In this document: positions 40,293 through 49,255 of the stretch, in pieces
How positions within the stretch are numbered: the first letter of the stretch is position 1
Layout of the letters: each line of letters begins with the position of its first letter
The notes under the pieces: model-generated
What the model was told of the DNA's origin: nothing
The model's database searches: none
The model's input: only the letters and a program-made list of their open reading frames with translations
Position numbers and translations under genes: made by a program
Source of the DNA: Bradyrhizobium sp. CCBAU 53421
GTDB taxonomy: Bacteria; Pseudomonadota; Alphaproteobacteria; Rhizobiales; Xanthobacteraceae
DNA: 64,000 nt
NCBI RefSeq assembly: GCF_015291625.1
Contig: NZ_CP030047.1
Span: forward strand, 186,001 to 250,000
Reading direction: 5' to 3'

Positions 40293-40323
40293 GGGACTCC
40301 GCAAGAGCAAATGGTATTTTGGT

Positions 40324-41175
40324 ATGACTGTGATGGACGAGGTTTATCAAGGGGATAAGGCGCTTCAAGCGCCGGGCCATCCGCGCATCCTGTCGCTCGC
40401 CAACCAGAAGGGCGGCGTCGGCAAGACCACCACAGCGATCAATCTTGGCACCGCACTCGCTGCGATTGGCGAGCGTGTGCTGATTGTCGATCTCGATCCG
40501 CAGGGCAACGCCTCGACCGGCCTCGGCATCGATCGCCGCAATCGCAGCTGCTCGACCTACGACGTGCTGATCGGCGAGGCGCCGCTGCGCGATGCCGTGG
40601 TCGCGACCGCGGTGCCGCGGCTGCATATCGCCGCCTCCACCATGGATCTCTCCGGCCTCGAGCTCGAGCTCGGCACCACGCCGGGCCGCGCGTTTCGGCT
40701 GCGCGATGCGATCGCGGGGCTGAACAACAACGTTTCGCCGGACTCTGATTACACCTACGTGTTGATCGACTGCCCGCCCTCGCTCAATTTGCTCACCGTG
40801 AATGCAATGGCCGCGTCGGATGCGATCCTGGTGCCGCTGCAATGCGAGTTCTTCGCGCTCGAAGGTCTGTCGCAATTGCTGCAGACGGTGGAGCAGGTGC
40901 GCTCGACGCTCAATCCGACCCTGTCGATCCACGGCATCGTGCTGACCATGTTCGACTCGCGCAACAACCTCTCCAACCAGGTGGTTGCGGACGTGCGCCA
41001 GTTCATGGGCAACAAGGTCTACGACACCATGATCCCGCGCAACGTGCGCATCTCGGAAGCGCCGTCCTACGGCAAGCCGGTGCTGGTCTACGATCTCAAA
41101 TGCGCCGGCAGCGATGCGTATCTCAAGCTCGCCACCGAAGTGATCCAGCGCGAGCGCGAGCTGCGCGCAAATTGA
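40324..41175 (+). CDS. parA: Chromosome partitioning ATPase ParA
   Basis: ParA (283 residues), the Walker-type ATPase that moves ParB-parS complexes. The deviant Walker A NQKGGVGKTTTAINLG, the VLIVDLDPQGNASTGLG block and the DCPPSLNLLTVNAM Walker B-like block are present. ATGs at 40324 and 40333 are both possible. It is followed by parB 141 bases later, with parS sites in the preceding 3 kb. Confidence 0.97.
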   Translation: MTVMDEVYQGDKALQAPGHPRILSLANQKGGVGKTTTAINLGTALAAIGERVLIVDLDPQGNASTGLGIDRRNRSCSTYDVLIGEAPLRDAVVATAVPRLHIAASTMDLSGLELELGTTPGRAFRLRDAIAGLNNNVSPDSDYTYVLIDCPPSLNLLTVNAMAASDAILVPLQCEFFALEGLSQLLQTVEQVRSTLNPTLSIHGIVLTMFDSRNNLSNQVVADVRQFMGNKVYDTMIPRNVRISEAPSYGKPVLVYDLKCAGSDAYLKLATEVIQRERELRAN

Positions 41176-41316
41176 CGATGTGGAGGATGGGCGCAGTGAC
41201 GCGATCCCCATCCTGGCCCGCAACGAGAGCGATGGGTTTCGCTGCGCGCGACCCGTCCTGCGATTCTGAAATTCAAGTCTGGAGTAGTGCGCGTGAATCC
41301 AAGGGAGCTCGCAACA

Positions 41317-42207
41317 ATGGCCGATGAAGCGCGTTCGCGACTGGGGCGCGGGCTGGCAAGCCTGATCGGAGATGTCGGCGGCGAGGCGGCCGCGCATGTC
41401 GAGCGGCCGCGCTCGCAGCGCAAGGTGCCGATCGAATTCCTCAAGGCCAACCCGCGCAATCCGCGGCGCAGCTTCGCCGATGCCGAGCTCGGCGAGCTCG
41501 CCGATTCGATCAAGGCGCGCGGCGTGATCCAGCCGATCGTGGTGCGCGCGATCAAGGGCGCGCAGGACCGCTTTGAGATCATCGCCGGCGAACGCCGCTG
41601 GCGTGCCTCGCAGCTCGCCGGCCTGCACGAAGTGCCGATCGTGCCGGTCGAGGTGAACGATGCCGACGCGCTCGAGATCATGATCATCGAGAACGTCCAG
41701 CGCGAAGACCTCAACGCGATGGAAGAGGCGTTGGGCTATCATTCGCTCGCCGACGAGTTCAAACGCAGCCAGGAAGACATCGCCAAGATCGTCGGCAAGA
41801 GCCGTAGCCATGTCGCCAACATGATGCGGCTGACCAAGCTGCCCGCCGAAGTGCAGGCGCTGATCTCGAAGGGCGATCTCTCCGCCGGCCACGCCCGCGC
41901 GCTGATCGGCGTGCCGGATCCGCTCACTGCCGCAAAGCGCATCGTCGCCGAAGGCCTTAACGTCCGCCAGGCCGAGGCGCTGGCGCATGAGGAGGGCGTG
42001 CCGGAGCGCAAGCCGCAGAAGGCGCGGAGCAGCGCCGCGGCCAAGGTCGACAAGGACGCCGATACGCTGGCGCTGGAGAAGCGCGTCAGCGATGCGCTCG
42101 GCCTGACCGTCACCGTCAGCCATCGCGATCCCGGCGGCACCGTCCAGATCAACTACCGCAATCTCGAGCAGCTCGATGAGGTGGTACGGCGGCTGGAAGG
42201 CGGTTAG
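41317..42207 (+). CDS. parB: Chromosome partitioning protein ParB
   Basis: ParB (296 residues), the CTP-dependent parS-binding clamp. RLGRGLASLIGD at the N-terminus, the NPRNPRRSF and AGERRWRASQLAGLHEVP CTP-binding motifs, the helix-turn-helix (SQEDIAKIVGKSRSHVANMMRLTKLP) and a C-terminal dimerisation domain are complete. The ATG at 41317 is preferred (AAGGGAG 15 bases upstream); the frame begins at a GTG (41287). Confidence 0.97.
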   Translation: MADEARSRLGRGLASLIGDVGGEAAAHVERPRSQRKVPIEFLKANPRNPRRSFADAELGELADSIKARGVIQPIVVRAIKGAQDRFEIIAGERRWRASQLAGLHEVPIVPVEVNDADALEIMIIENVQREDLNAMEEALGYHSLADEFKRSQEDIAKIVGKSRSHVANMMRLTKLPAEVQALISKGDLSAGHARALIGVPDPLTAAKRIVAEGLNVRQAEALAHEEGVPERKPQKARSSAAAKVDKDADTLALEKRVSDALGLTVTVSHRDPGGTVQINYRNLEQLDEVVRRLEGG

Positions 42208-42213
42208 CGGTTT

Positions 42214-42304
42214 CGTCATTCCGGGGCGCGCGTCAGCGCGAACCCGGAATCTCCTTCCATCACCTCCAGATTCCGGGTTCATGCCTCGCATGCCCCGGAA
42301 TGAC
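42214..42304. repeat. Family E palindromic repeat between parB and holA
   Basis: About 91 bp: CGTCATTCCGGGGCGCGCGT, then AACCCGGAATCTCC on the left, with GATTCCGGGTTCATGCCTCG and CATGCCCCGGAATGAC on the right. It lies between the converging parB and holA stops and could fold into one long stem, possibly terminating both transcripts. Confidence 0.75.
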
Positions 42305-42311
42305 TCCAATA

Positions 42312-43343
42312 TCACCCCCGCCGCTTCGCATTCGCTGCGATCGACAGCAGCGCGCGCTGCGCGATGACCGCGGCGAGCGAGGCCTGCTTGCGCATGTCGA
42401 GCGCCGCGGTGGCGAGCTGATCGATCACGTTCACCAGCCGCTGCGGCGTGAAATTGCGCAGCGCGATCTCGACCGCCGGCTTGCGCGAGAAGTGCAGCCG
42501 CGGAAATCCGCCTTCGAGCACGACCGACGCCGGCGTGCCGTCGGCGATCGCGAGCGCCGATTTATGCAGCCACGCCGCCTGGCGCTGCGCGGCCGAGATG
42601 ATCACGCCGGGATAGGTGCCGGCGACCATCGCCTTGGTGAACTCGGTTTCGACCAGCGCAGCGTTACCGGCGAACGCGCCGTCGACGATCGGATCGAGCT
42701 TCAGTTCGGAGGCGTCGGAGACCACGGTCATCACGTCGTCGAGCGTGATCTCGCCCTTGCCGTGTGCGAACAGCGCGAGCTTGCGCAGCTCGTTGCGCGA
42801 GGCCATGCGGTCGCCGCCGAGCAGCGACATCAGCACCGCGCGCGCATCCGCCGCGAGCCGCAGATTTGAAACCCGCAGCTCGTCCTCGATCAGCTTGGTC
42901 AGGTCGCGTTCGGTGTCGGGATAGCAGCCGATCGCGACCGCATTCTTGGCCCGCTCGCAGATTTTGCGCAGCGGGGATTCCGGCCTGAGCTCGCCGGCCT
43001 CGATCACGATGCGGCAATCCTTCAGGGCTGGGGTCTCGGTTAGCGTCTCGACACCGCTGGAGAAGTTGCGCGAGCCGGCGCGGACGCGGATCGCGCGGCG
43101 GCCGCCGAACAGCGGCACCGTCATGGCTTCATCGACCAGCCGCGACGGCTCGGCGGCGAGCTCGTCGCCATCGAGCCGCACCACCGAGAATGGATCGTTG
43201 GGATCGTCGACCGCGGAGGCCATCAGCGCGTCTGCGCGCTCGCGCACCAGGCCGAGGTCCGGGCCGTAAAGCAGGATGATCGGACGGCCGGCATCAGGCC
43301 GGGCGAGGAAGCTGTCGATCTCTTTTCCGCGAAGCGCGACCAA
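42312..43343 (-). CDS. holA: DNA polymerase III subunit delta
   Basis: HolA (343 residues), the clamp-loader delta subunit. The N-terminal AAA-like part has IILLYGPDLGLVRERADALM and DEAMTVPLFGGRRAIRVRAGSRN; the C-terminal helical domain ends in RALLSIAANAKRRG. It is the last gene of leuS-lptE-holA, eight bases after lptE, convergent with parB. Confidence 0.94.
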   Translation of the reverse strand: MVALRGKEIDSFLARPDAGRPIILLYGPDLGLVRERADALMASAVDDPNDPFSVVRLDGDELAAEPSRLVDEAMTVPLFGGRRAIRVRAGSRNFSSGVETLTETPALKDCRIVIEAGELRPESPLRKICERAKNAVAIGCYPDTERDLTKLIEDELRVSNLRLAADARAVLMSLLGGDRMASRNELRKLALFAHGKGEITLDDVMTVVSDASELKLDPIVDGAFAGNAALVETEFTKAMVAGTYPGVIISAAQRQAAWLHKSALAIADGTPASVVLEGGFPRLHFSRKPAVEIALRNFTPQRLVNVIDQLATAALDMRKQASLAAVIAQRALLSIAANAKRRG

Positions 43344-43351
43344 TGCGGCGA

Positions 43352-43909
43352 TCAGGTCCCGGCCGAGAAGAACGAGGCGAGCCGGGTCTGGATGTTGTCG
43401 GCGATCTCCTGCGCGGCGCGGTCCTCGGCGTCGCGGAGGGCGCGGGTCCGGGCGAAGCGCTGATAGGAGCCCGGCATGTCATAGGACACGCGCGAGAAGG
43501 TGGTGCCGGTCATGACCGATTTGTTCGACGCGATCTCGACCAGGTTGAACTGGGCGTCGATACCGTAGTTCTCGCTGGTCGGCAGCGCGGTGGTTGGATC
43601 GATCATCAGCGAGGAGCGGCTGGTATAGAAGCGCAGCACCAGCCGGTGCGTCGGCGGCGCGCCGGTGGCGGTGCCGTAGAGCTTGAAGGCGAGGGCGTTG
43701 CGGACCTCGACGCCGACCCGGGCCTCGCGGGACGCGTTCGCCTTGTCGACCGGGGGAACCTCGACACCCATCAGCTTTTCGCGCAAGGCGGACGACTGAC
43801 CGTCGAGCGTGCGCTCGGCATACATCGGCTGGAAGCATCCGGCCGTCAGCGCGGCCAAGGCAGCCACGGCCACGAGCCGGGCGGCGATCCTGATCCTAGC
43901 CGACAACAT
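43352..43909 (-). CDS. lptE: LPS-assembly lipoprotein LptE
   Basis: LptE (185 residues), the outer-membrane lipoprotein that plugs LptD and helps place LPS. The lipobox is [13 protein letters not shown] with lipidated Cys25. The rest has the small alpha/beta LptE fold pattern. It overlaps the leuS stop by 14 bases and leads into holA after eight bases; leuS-lptE-holA is a conserved order. Confidence 0.92.
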   Translation of the reverse strand: MLSARIRIAARLVAVAALAALTAGCFQPMYAERTLDGQSSALREKLMGVEVPPVDKANASREARVGVEVRNALAFKLYGTATGAPPTHRLVLRFYTSRSSLMIDPTTALPTSENYGIDAQFNLVEIASNKSVMTGTTFSRVSYDMPGSYQRFARTRALRDAEDRAAQEIADNIQTRLASFFSAGT

Positions 43910-46532
43910 TGACGATCCTCATGGGCACCACGATCACCTTGCGGACGGGTTTGCCGCCCAAGGCGGCTTTTACCGCATCGAGCGCCAAAACGGCAGCCTC
44001 TATATCCGCATTTTGCGCCGCCCGTGGCACGGTAACATCACCTCGTTTTTTACCGTTGACCTGGACGACCAGGGTCACCGTTTCGGAAACCAGTAGCGCC
44101 GGCTCAATTTTGGGCCAAGGGGCTTCCGTTACCAGGGTTCCGTGACCGATTGCGTGCCAACACTCCTCAGCCAGGTGTGGCATCATGGGTGCAATCAATT
44201 GTACGAGCACGTCAAAGGCTTCACGCGCCGCGGCCCCATAAATGGGGTCGCGCTCAATGTGACGCAGCGGGTCGTCCGCAATTTCGGACAGGTCACTGAC
44301 AAAACTGTAGATTTTTGCCACTGCTGTATTGAAGCGCAGGCGCTCAATGCAACCGGACACGTCGGCTAGCACCTGATGCGTAATCATCCTTAGCGCTTTG
44401 GCACTTGGATGGTTATTGGCGACATCGGGCTTCGTGCCCGGCGGAGGCAGATGGGGTGCGACAGTGTTGATCAAGCGCCAAATTCGCTGGACGAAGCGGC
44501 CGGCTCCTTGAATGCCGTCCTCGCTCCACACGACATCCCGATCTGGAGGGGAGTCCGACAGCATGAACCAACGTGCCGTGTCGGCCCCATAACCGGTGAT
44601 TATATGGTCGGGGTCGACGGTGTTCTTCTTCGACTTCGACATCTTCTCGATCGGGCCGATCTCGATGTCCTCGCCGGTGGCCGTCAGCATCGCGCGGCGG
44701 CCGTTGCTGCCCACCTCGATCTTCACCTCGTCCGGCGTGACCCAGCTGCCGTCGGCCTTCTGGTAGGTCTCGTGCACCACCATGCCCTGGGTGAACATGC
44801 CGGCGAACGGCTCGCTCATATCGATATGGCCGGTGGCCTTCATCGCGCGGGTGAAGAAGCGGCTGTAGAGCAGATGCAGGATCGCATGCTCGACGCCGCC
44901 GATATACTGGTCGACCGGCATCATCCGGTTGGCGACCGCGGGCGTGGTCGGCGCGGTTGCGTTCCAGGGATCAGTGAAGCGCGCGAAGTACCACGACGAA
45001 TCCACGAAGGTGTCCATCGTGTCGGTTTCGCGCACGGCCTTGCCGCCGCACTGCGGGCAGTTGACGTGCTTCCAGGTCGGATGATGGTCGAGCGCGTTGC
45101 CCGGCCTGTCGAAGCTGACATCCTCGGGCAGCGTCACCGGCAACTGGTCGTCGGGCACCGGCACCACGTCGCACTTCGGACAATGGATCACCGGGATCGG
45201 GCAGCCCCAATAGCGCTGCCGCGAAATGCCCCAGTCGCGCAGCCGGAAATTCACCTGGCGTTCGCCGACCGGTGCATTACCGCGCAGTTCGCTCTCCAGC
45301 CGCTTCGCGACCTCTTCCTTCGCCGCTTCGATCGTCATGCCATCGAGGAAGCGCGAATTGATCATGCGGCCGTCGCCGTCATAGGCGGTGTCGGTGATCA
45401 CGAACGTCTTGGGGTCCTGGCCTTCGGGGCAAACCACCGGCACGTTGCCGAGGCCGTATTTGTTGACGAAGTCGAGGTCGCGCTGGTCGTGCGCCGGGCA
45501 GCCGAAGATCGCGCCGGTGCCGTATTCCATCAGCACGAAGTTCGCGACATAGACCGGCAGCTTCCAGCTCGGATCGAACGGATGCACCGCCTTGATGCCG
45601 GTGTCGAAGCCCTGCTTCTCGGCGGTGTCGATGATCGATTGCGCGGTGCCGATCTTCTTGATGTCGGCGATGAACTCGGCGAGCTTCGGGTTCTTCGCGG
45701 CAGCAGCTACCGCCAGCGGATGATCCGCCGAGATCGCCATGAATTTTGCGCCGAACAGCGTGTCCGGCCGCGTGGTGAAGATCTTCAGCTCGCTCTCGCC
45801 GTCCGGCGTCGTCGCCGGATCCAGCGCGAAGCGGATCAGCAGGCCTTCGGAGCGGCCGATCCAGTTGCGCTGCATCAGCCGCACCTTGTCCGGCCAGCGG
45901 TCGAGACCATCCAGCGCTTCCAAGAGCTCCTGCGAGTACTTCGTGATCTTGAAGACCCACTGGCTCATCTCGCGCTGCTCGACGACGGCGCCCGAGCGCC
46001 AGCCGCGGCCGTCGATCACCTGCTCGTTGGCGAGCACGGTCATGTCGACCGGGTCCCAGTTCAGCTTGCGCTTCTCGCGCTCGGCGAGGCCGGCGCGCAG
46101 CATGTCCAGGAACATCTTCTGCTGATGCTTGTAGTAGCTGGGGTCGCAGGTCGCGAACTCGCGGCTCCAGTCAAGAGACAACCCCATCCTCTGAAGCTGC
46201 TTCTTCATCGCGGCGATGTTGTCGTAGGTCCAGGCCTTCGGCGCGACCTTGCGCTCGATCGCGGCATTCTCCGCCGGCAGGCCGAACGCATCCCAGCCCA
46301 TCGGATGCAGCACGTTGTAGCCCTTGGCGCGCATGAAGCGGGCCAGCACGTCGCCCATCGTGTAGTTGCGCACGTGCCCCATATGGATGCGCCCCGACGG
46401 GTAGGGGAACATCTCGAGCACATAGTATTTCGGCCGCGGATCGTCGTTCTTGGAGGCGAATATCGCCTTTTCGTCCCAGGTGGCTTGCCAGCGGGGTTCG
46501 GATTCACGGGCGTTGTAGCGTTCGGCGGTCAT
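43896..46532 (-). CDS. leuS: Leucyl-tRNA synthetase
   Basis: LeuS (878 residues), class Ia. HIGH-type motif is [17 protein letters not shown]; the KMSKS motif is [13 protein letters not shown]; a CP1 editing domain lies between them with zinc-like cysteines (CPKCD, CPQCG). Complete and intact. The 3' part (about 43909-44640) has noticeably lower GC and different codon use from the rest, by hand count about 58 percent against about 65 percent just upstream. Confidence 0.97.
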   Translation of the reverse strand: MTAERYNARESEPRWQATWDEKAIFASKNDDPRPKYYVLEMFPYPSGRIHMGHVRNYTMGDVLARFMRAKGYNVLHPMGWDAFGLPAENAAIERKVAPKAWTYDNIAAMKKQLQRMGLSLDWSREFATCDPSYYKHQQKMFLDMLRAGLAEREKRKLNWDPVDMTVLANEQVIDGRGWRSGAVVEQREMSQWVFKITKYSQELLEALDGLDRWPDKVRLMQRNWIGRSEGLLIRFALDPATTPDGESELKIFTTRPDTLFGAKFMAISADHPLAVAAAAKNPKLAEFIADIKKIGTAQSIIDTAEKQGFDTGIKAVHPFDPSWKLPVYVANFVLMEYGTGAIFGCPAHDQRDLDFVNKYGLGNVPVVCPEGQDPKTFVITDTAYDGDGRMINSRFLDGMTIEAAKEEVAKRLESELRGNAPVGERQVNFRLRDWGISRQRYWGCPIPVIHCPKCDVVPVPDDQLPVTLPEDVSFDRPGNALDHHPTWKHVNCPQCGGKAVRETDTMDTFVDSSWYFARFTDPWNATAPTTPAVANRMMPVDQYIGGVEHAILHLLYSRFFTRAMKATGHIDMSEPFAGMFTQGMVVHETYQKADGSWVTPDEVKIEVGSNGRRAMLTATGEDIEIGPIEKMSKSKKNTVDPDHIITGYGADTARWFMLSDSPPDRDVVWSEDGIQGAGRFVQRIWRLINTVAPHLPPPGTKPDVANNHPSAKALRMITHQVLADVSGCIERLRFNTAVAKIYSFVSDLSEIADDPLRHIERDPIYGAAAREAFDVLVQLIAPMMPHLAEECWHAIGHGTLVTEAPWPKIEPALLVSETVTLVVQVNGKKRGDVTVPRAAQNADIEAAVLALDAVKAALGGKPVRKVIVVPMRIVNVVG

Positions 46533-46738
46533 GAAATAGCTGGGCTTTTGGTGATTTTCGGGTCCCGTCCGGGGACGGCGGACTAGGCCACAAAAGCGCC
46601 TGCGGGGTCAACGGCTTGGAGCCTGCCAAATGCTCATGGCCCGCCATCGGTGATGGTGAGGCCAGGCTGAGAAGGTCGCCCCACGGGAGCCCGTCGGGAA
46701 CCCACCGCGCATGACGTCCGAGGAAGGCCCTGCATATC
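46533..46738. other. 206-bp gap between leuS and the next gene
   Basis: Holds the leuS promoter region. Short overlapping frames here are not supported. No repeat or hairpin is recognised. Confidence 0.4.
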
Positions 46739-47143
46739 TCAGGGTTTCGGTTGCATGCCCTGCAGGAGGCGAAGCGGGTTGAGCGGGCCGATGGGGATCA
46801 GTTCGAAGCTCATCATGTGCGCTTTGCCCAACGGCAGCTTCTCGAGCATGTCGTGGGCGACAGCCGGATCGGTGGCGTCGATGATGAACGCAACGCCCCG
46901 CTTTCCTCCCTGCAGCGAGTACCACTGCTCGATCTTGCCATCGAGGTAGAGGTCGACCGTTTCGCGAACTTCGTCCGGTAGGACAGCAAACACCTGCGAT
47001 TGTTCAAAGCCGGGATTGATGGTCCCAATGGCGAGAATCTTGGTTGTCGGCGTTGTCTTCATGGCGGCTCCTTGTGCGTTTGCGGAATTGAAGCCGACAA
47101 GGCAGCCCACAAGTGCCAATGCGGCGGCAGATACGAATTTCAT
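46739..47143 (-). CDS. Small exported protein, ABM/muconolactone-isomerase-like
   Basis: A 134-residue protein with a signal peptide (MKFVSAAALALVGCLVGFNSANAQ). The mature part (ILAIGTINPGFEQSQ, WYSLQGGKRGVAFIIDATDPAVAHDMLEKLPLGKAHMMSFELIPIGPL in blocks) has the ferredoxin-like dimeric alpha/beta barrel pattern of YCII/muconolactone-isomerase-like proteins. A periplasmic location would be unusual for that fold. It follows the hydrolase gene on the same strand, 148 bases away, in a lower-GC stretch. Confidence 0.72.
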   Translation of the reverse strand: MKFVSAAALALVGCLVGFNSANAQGAAMKTTPTTKILAIGTINPGFEQSQVFAVLPDEVRETVDLYLDGKIEQWYSLQGGKRGVAFIIDATDPAVAHDMLEKLPLGKAHMMSFELIPIGPLNPLRLLQGMQPKP

Positions 47144-47291
47144 GTTATCTCCCCTCTGTTGTTTCACTCAGGCGACCGGTGAACCCGTTGGGAGAGCATA
47201 GGCGAACGTTGCCGTGTCGGTTCAATCGATTTGCCGTGAGCACAACGGACCGGCGCGTCGGACTTCAGCTCAACGCGCAGCCGCTGGCGGC

Positions 47292-48167
47292 TCATCGGAA
47301 TGCGGCGCGAACCTCATCGATGGCCCGTGCTGGGTTCTGCAAATGGGGGAAATGGCCCATGCCGGGAAGCAGGGTGAGCTCCGCACGCAGCCTTGCGGCG
47401 AACTCCGCTCCCATCGCCTTGTTGATGTAGAGATCTTCCTCGCCCCAAACCACTTTCACGGGTGTCTTGAGCCGCGCCAGTTGCGATTCGAAGTGATCCT
47501 GGTCTCGCGTAAAGTGCGAGTAATAGTGGGAGAACGCGTCCGCGGTCGTCATCGCTCCATGAGTCCATGCCCGGGACATGTCGTCCTTGAATTCGCGCGC
47601 GACTTCAAAATGCCCTTCCTTGGGCAAGCCCCGCGTGAAGGTGTTCTCCAGGATCTCGTCGCGATTGCTGTTCAGGGCGGCGCGGACCTGGTCCATCGCA
47701 GGCGCCGCCTTCAGGGCTTGCAGGCTCGCATACATGAACTGGGGCCGGTTGAACGGGGCGAAATCGCCCACGATGATCGTCCTTGCGATATCGGGTTTTT
47801 CAAGAGCCAGCAGAAGCGCCGGCAGCGCTCCGATATCGGTTGCGTAGATCGTGAGCTTCGATGTGTCGATGCCTGCCTTTCCGATGTATCGATCGAGAAC
47901 ACGCGCGTAGTCCTTCGGCGCATAGGAAAACCTGTCGGCCGTCGGCCGCGACGACAGGCCGTAACCTGGCCAGTCGAAAGCGTGGACCTCGTAGTCAACA
48001 GCCAGAGCTTCGGCGATACCCTTCCAGGCATGCAGCGTTTCCGGAAACCCATGCAGGAAGAGAACGGTCCCCTTCGGGTTCGCGTTGCGCAGAACCATGC
48101 GCCTGAGCGTGATATCCCCGTCGATCTCGAAGAAGCCGATCGCGTCGTCGTTCACTGGCTGTGACAT
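47292..48167 (-). CDS. Alpha/beta hydrolase with Asp nucleophile (epoxide hydrolase/dehalogenase-like)
   Basis: A 291-residue alpha/beta hydrolase. The oxyanion region is LFLHGFPETLHAWKG and the nucleophile elbow is IYATDIGALPAL, with Asp where serine hydrolases have Ser, as in haloalkane dehalogenases and epoxide hydrolases; the His is in LPGMGHFPHLQNP. Substrate unknown. It is divergent from the LysR gene at 48272, the usual layout of a LysR-controlled catabolic gene. Confidence 0.85.
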   Translation of the reverse strand: MSQPVNDDAIGFFEIDGDITLRRMVLRNANPKGTVLFLHGFPETLHAWKGIAEALAVDYEVHAFDWPGYGLSSRPTADRFSYAPKDYARVLDRYIGKAGIDTSKLTIYATDIGALPALLLALEKPDIARTIIVGDFAPFNRPQFMYASLQALKAAPAMDQVRAALNSNRDEILENTFTRGLPKEGHFEVAREFKDDMSRAWTHGAMTTADAFSHYYSHFTRDQDHFESQLARLKTPVKVVWGEEDLYINKAMGAEFAARLRAELTLLPGMGHFPHLQNPARAIDEVRAAFR

Positions 48168-48223
48168 GATGCATATCCCTTCGCTGCTTGGCGGTAATGG
48201 ATAGGCTCTTCCGAAATTGATCG

Positions 48224-48265
48224 GTATCTGGCAGTATCGAGATACATTCTTCCAAAAAATGGAAG
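48224..48265. promoter_or_regulatory. Inverted repeats in the LysR/hydrolase intergenic region
   Basis: GTATC-N12-GATAC (48224-48245), with an inner GTATC-GA-GATAC (48234-48245), and CTTCC-N7-GGAAG (48249-48265), all in the 104 bases between divergent starts. These are candidate LysR-regulator binding sites. Confidence 0.45.
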
Positions 48266-48271
48266 TAACAA

Positions 48272-49219
48272 ATGGATCGCTTCGAAGGAATGTCGATCGT
48301 ATTGGCAGTGGCCGAAGCCGGAAGCCTGACTGCTGCGGCCCGTCGCAGGAAAATGCCGCTGGCGACCGTGAGCCGCAAGGTGTCGGAGCTGGAAGCGCAT
48401 CTTCGCACGAAGTTGTTCAATCGGTCGACGCGCGCATTCGTCCCGACCGATGCGGGGCTCTCCTACATCGCCGCAGCAAAGCGAATCCTTGCCGATGTCT
48501 CGGAAGCCGAGCGGGCTGTTGCCGGCGAGTACGAAACACCGCGAGGGGAGCTGAGTGTTTCGACGCTCGTCGCGCTCGGGCGCTCATGTCTGCAGCCGAT
48601 TCTGTCAGAGTTCCTGAAGACGTTCCCCGAAGTGGACGTTCATCTCAATCTAGAGGACCGGACGGTCAATCTCCTGGAAGAGCACATTGACGTTGCGCTT
48701 CGCGTCGGCGAGCTGGCTGACAGCAGCCTGATCGCGGTCCGCGTGGGGGAAATCCACCGCGTGGTTTGTGCCAGCGCGGAATATCTGGAATCTCGCGGAA
48801 TGCCCAAATCGCCTGACGACCTCCAGGCGCACGACTGCATCAGTTATCCGCCGATGCAGTCGCCATCGACATGGAGATTCAAACGAGACCGGACCGACTA
48901 TGTGGTGCCCGTTCGGTCGCGCTTCGTCGCGAGCAATCTCGAGTCGGCGTGCGATGCTGCACGCGGAGGCCTCGGAATCACCGAGGCGTTCTCTTATCTC
49001 CTCGCCGACTCGATAAGTTCGAGGCGGCTGATTCCGCTTCTGCAGGATTTCCAGCCGCCGCCGCAACCCGTCAACTTCGTGTACTCGCCAAATCGCTTCA
49101 TGCCGGCGAAATTGCGCGTGTTTCTCGACTTCGCGGTGCCGCGTCTCAGGGAGCGCCTCGCCGTACCAAACGGCATGACCTCGAAAGGCGGCCCCCGTAA
49201 CCGTGCTGCTCGTGGATAG
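48272..49219 (+). CDS. LysR-family transcriptional regulator
   Basis: A 315-residue LysR regulator. N-terminal winged HTH is DRFEGMSIVLAVAEAGSLTAAARRRKMPLATVSRKVSELEAHLRTKLFNR in order; the C-terminal co-inducer domain includes LEEHIDVALRVGELADSSLIAVRVG. Divergent from the hydrolase gene, which it probably regulates. Lower GC than the core genes nearby. Confidence 0.92.
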   Translation: MDRFEGMSIVLAVAEAGSLTAAARRRKMPLATVSRKVSELEAHLRTKLFNRSTRAFVPTDAGLSYIAAAKRILADVSEAERAVAGEYETPRGELSVSTLVALGRSCLQPILSEFLKTFPEVDVHLNLEDRTVNLLEEHIDVALRVGELADSSLIAVRVGEIHRVVCASAEYLESRGMPKSPDDLQAHDCISYPPMQSPSTWRFKRDRTDYVVPVRSRFVASNLESACDAARGGLGITEAFSYLLADSISSRRLIPLLQDFQPPPQPVNFVYSPNRFMPAKLRVFLDFAVPRLRERLAVPNGMTSKGGPRNRAARG

Positions 49220-49255
49220 AATTGCTCGCGTCTTCGCCCTGCACGGCGAGCACGC

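Noticed and set aside
40201..42315. 704-codon frame on the minus strand across parA and parB
   Set aside because: Antisense to two intact, conserved genes; long stop-free antisense frames are expected at high GC.
44409..46586. 725-codon frame on the plus strand opposite leuS
   Set aside because: It is antisense to an intact leuS, has shadow composition (Arg, Ala and His rich) and no family sequence.
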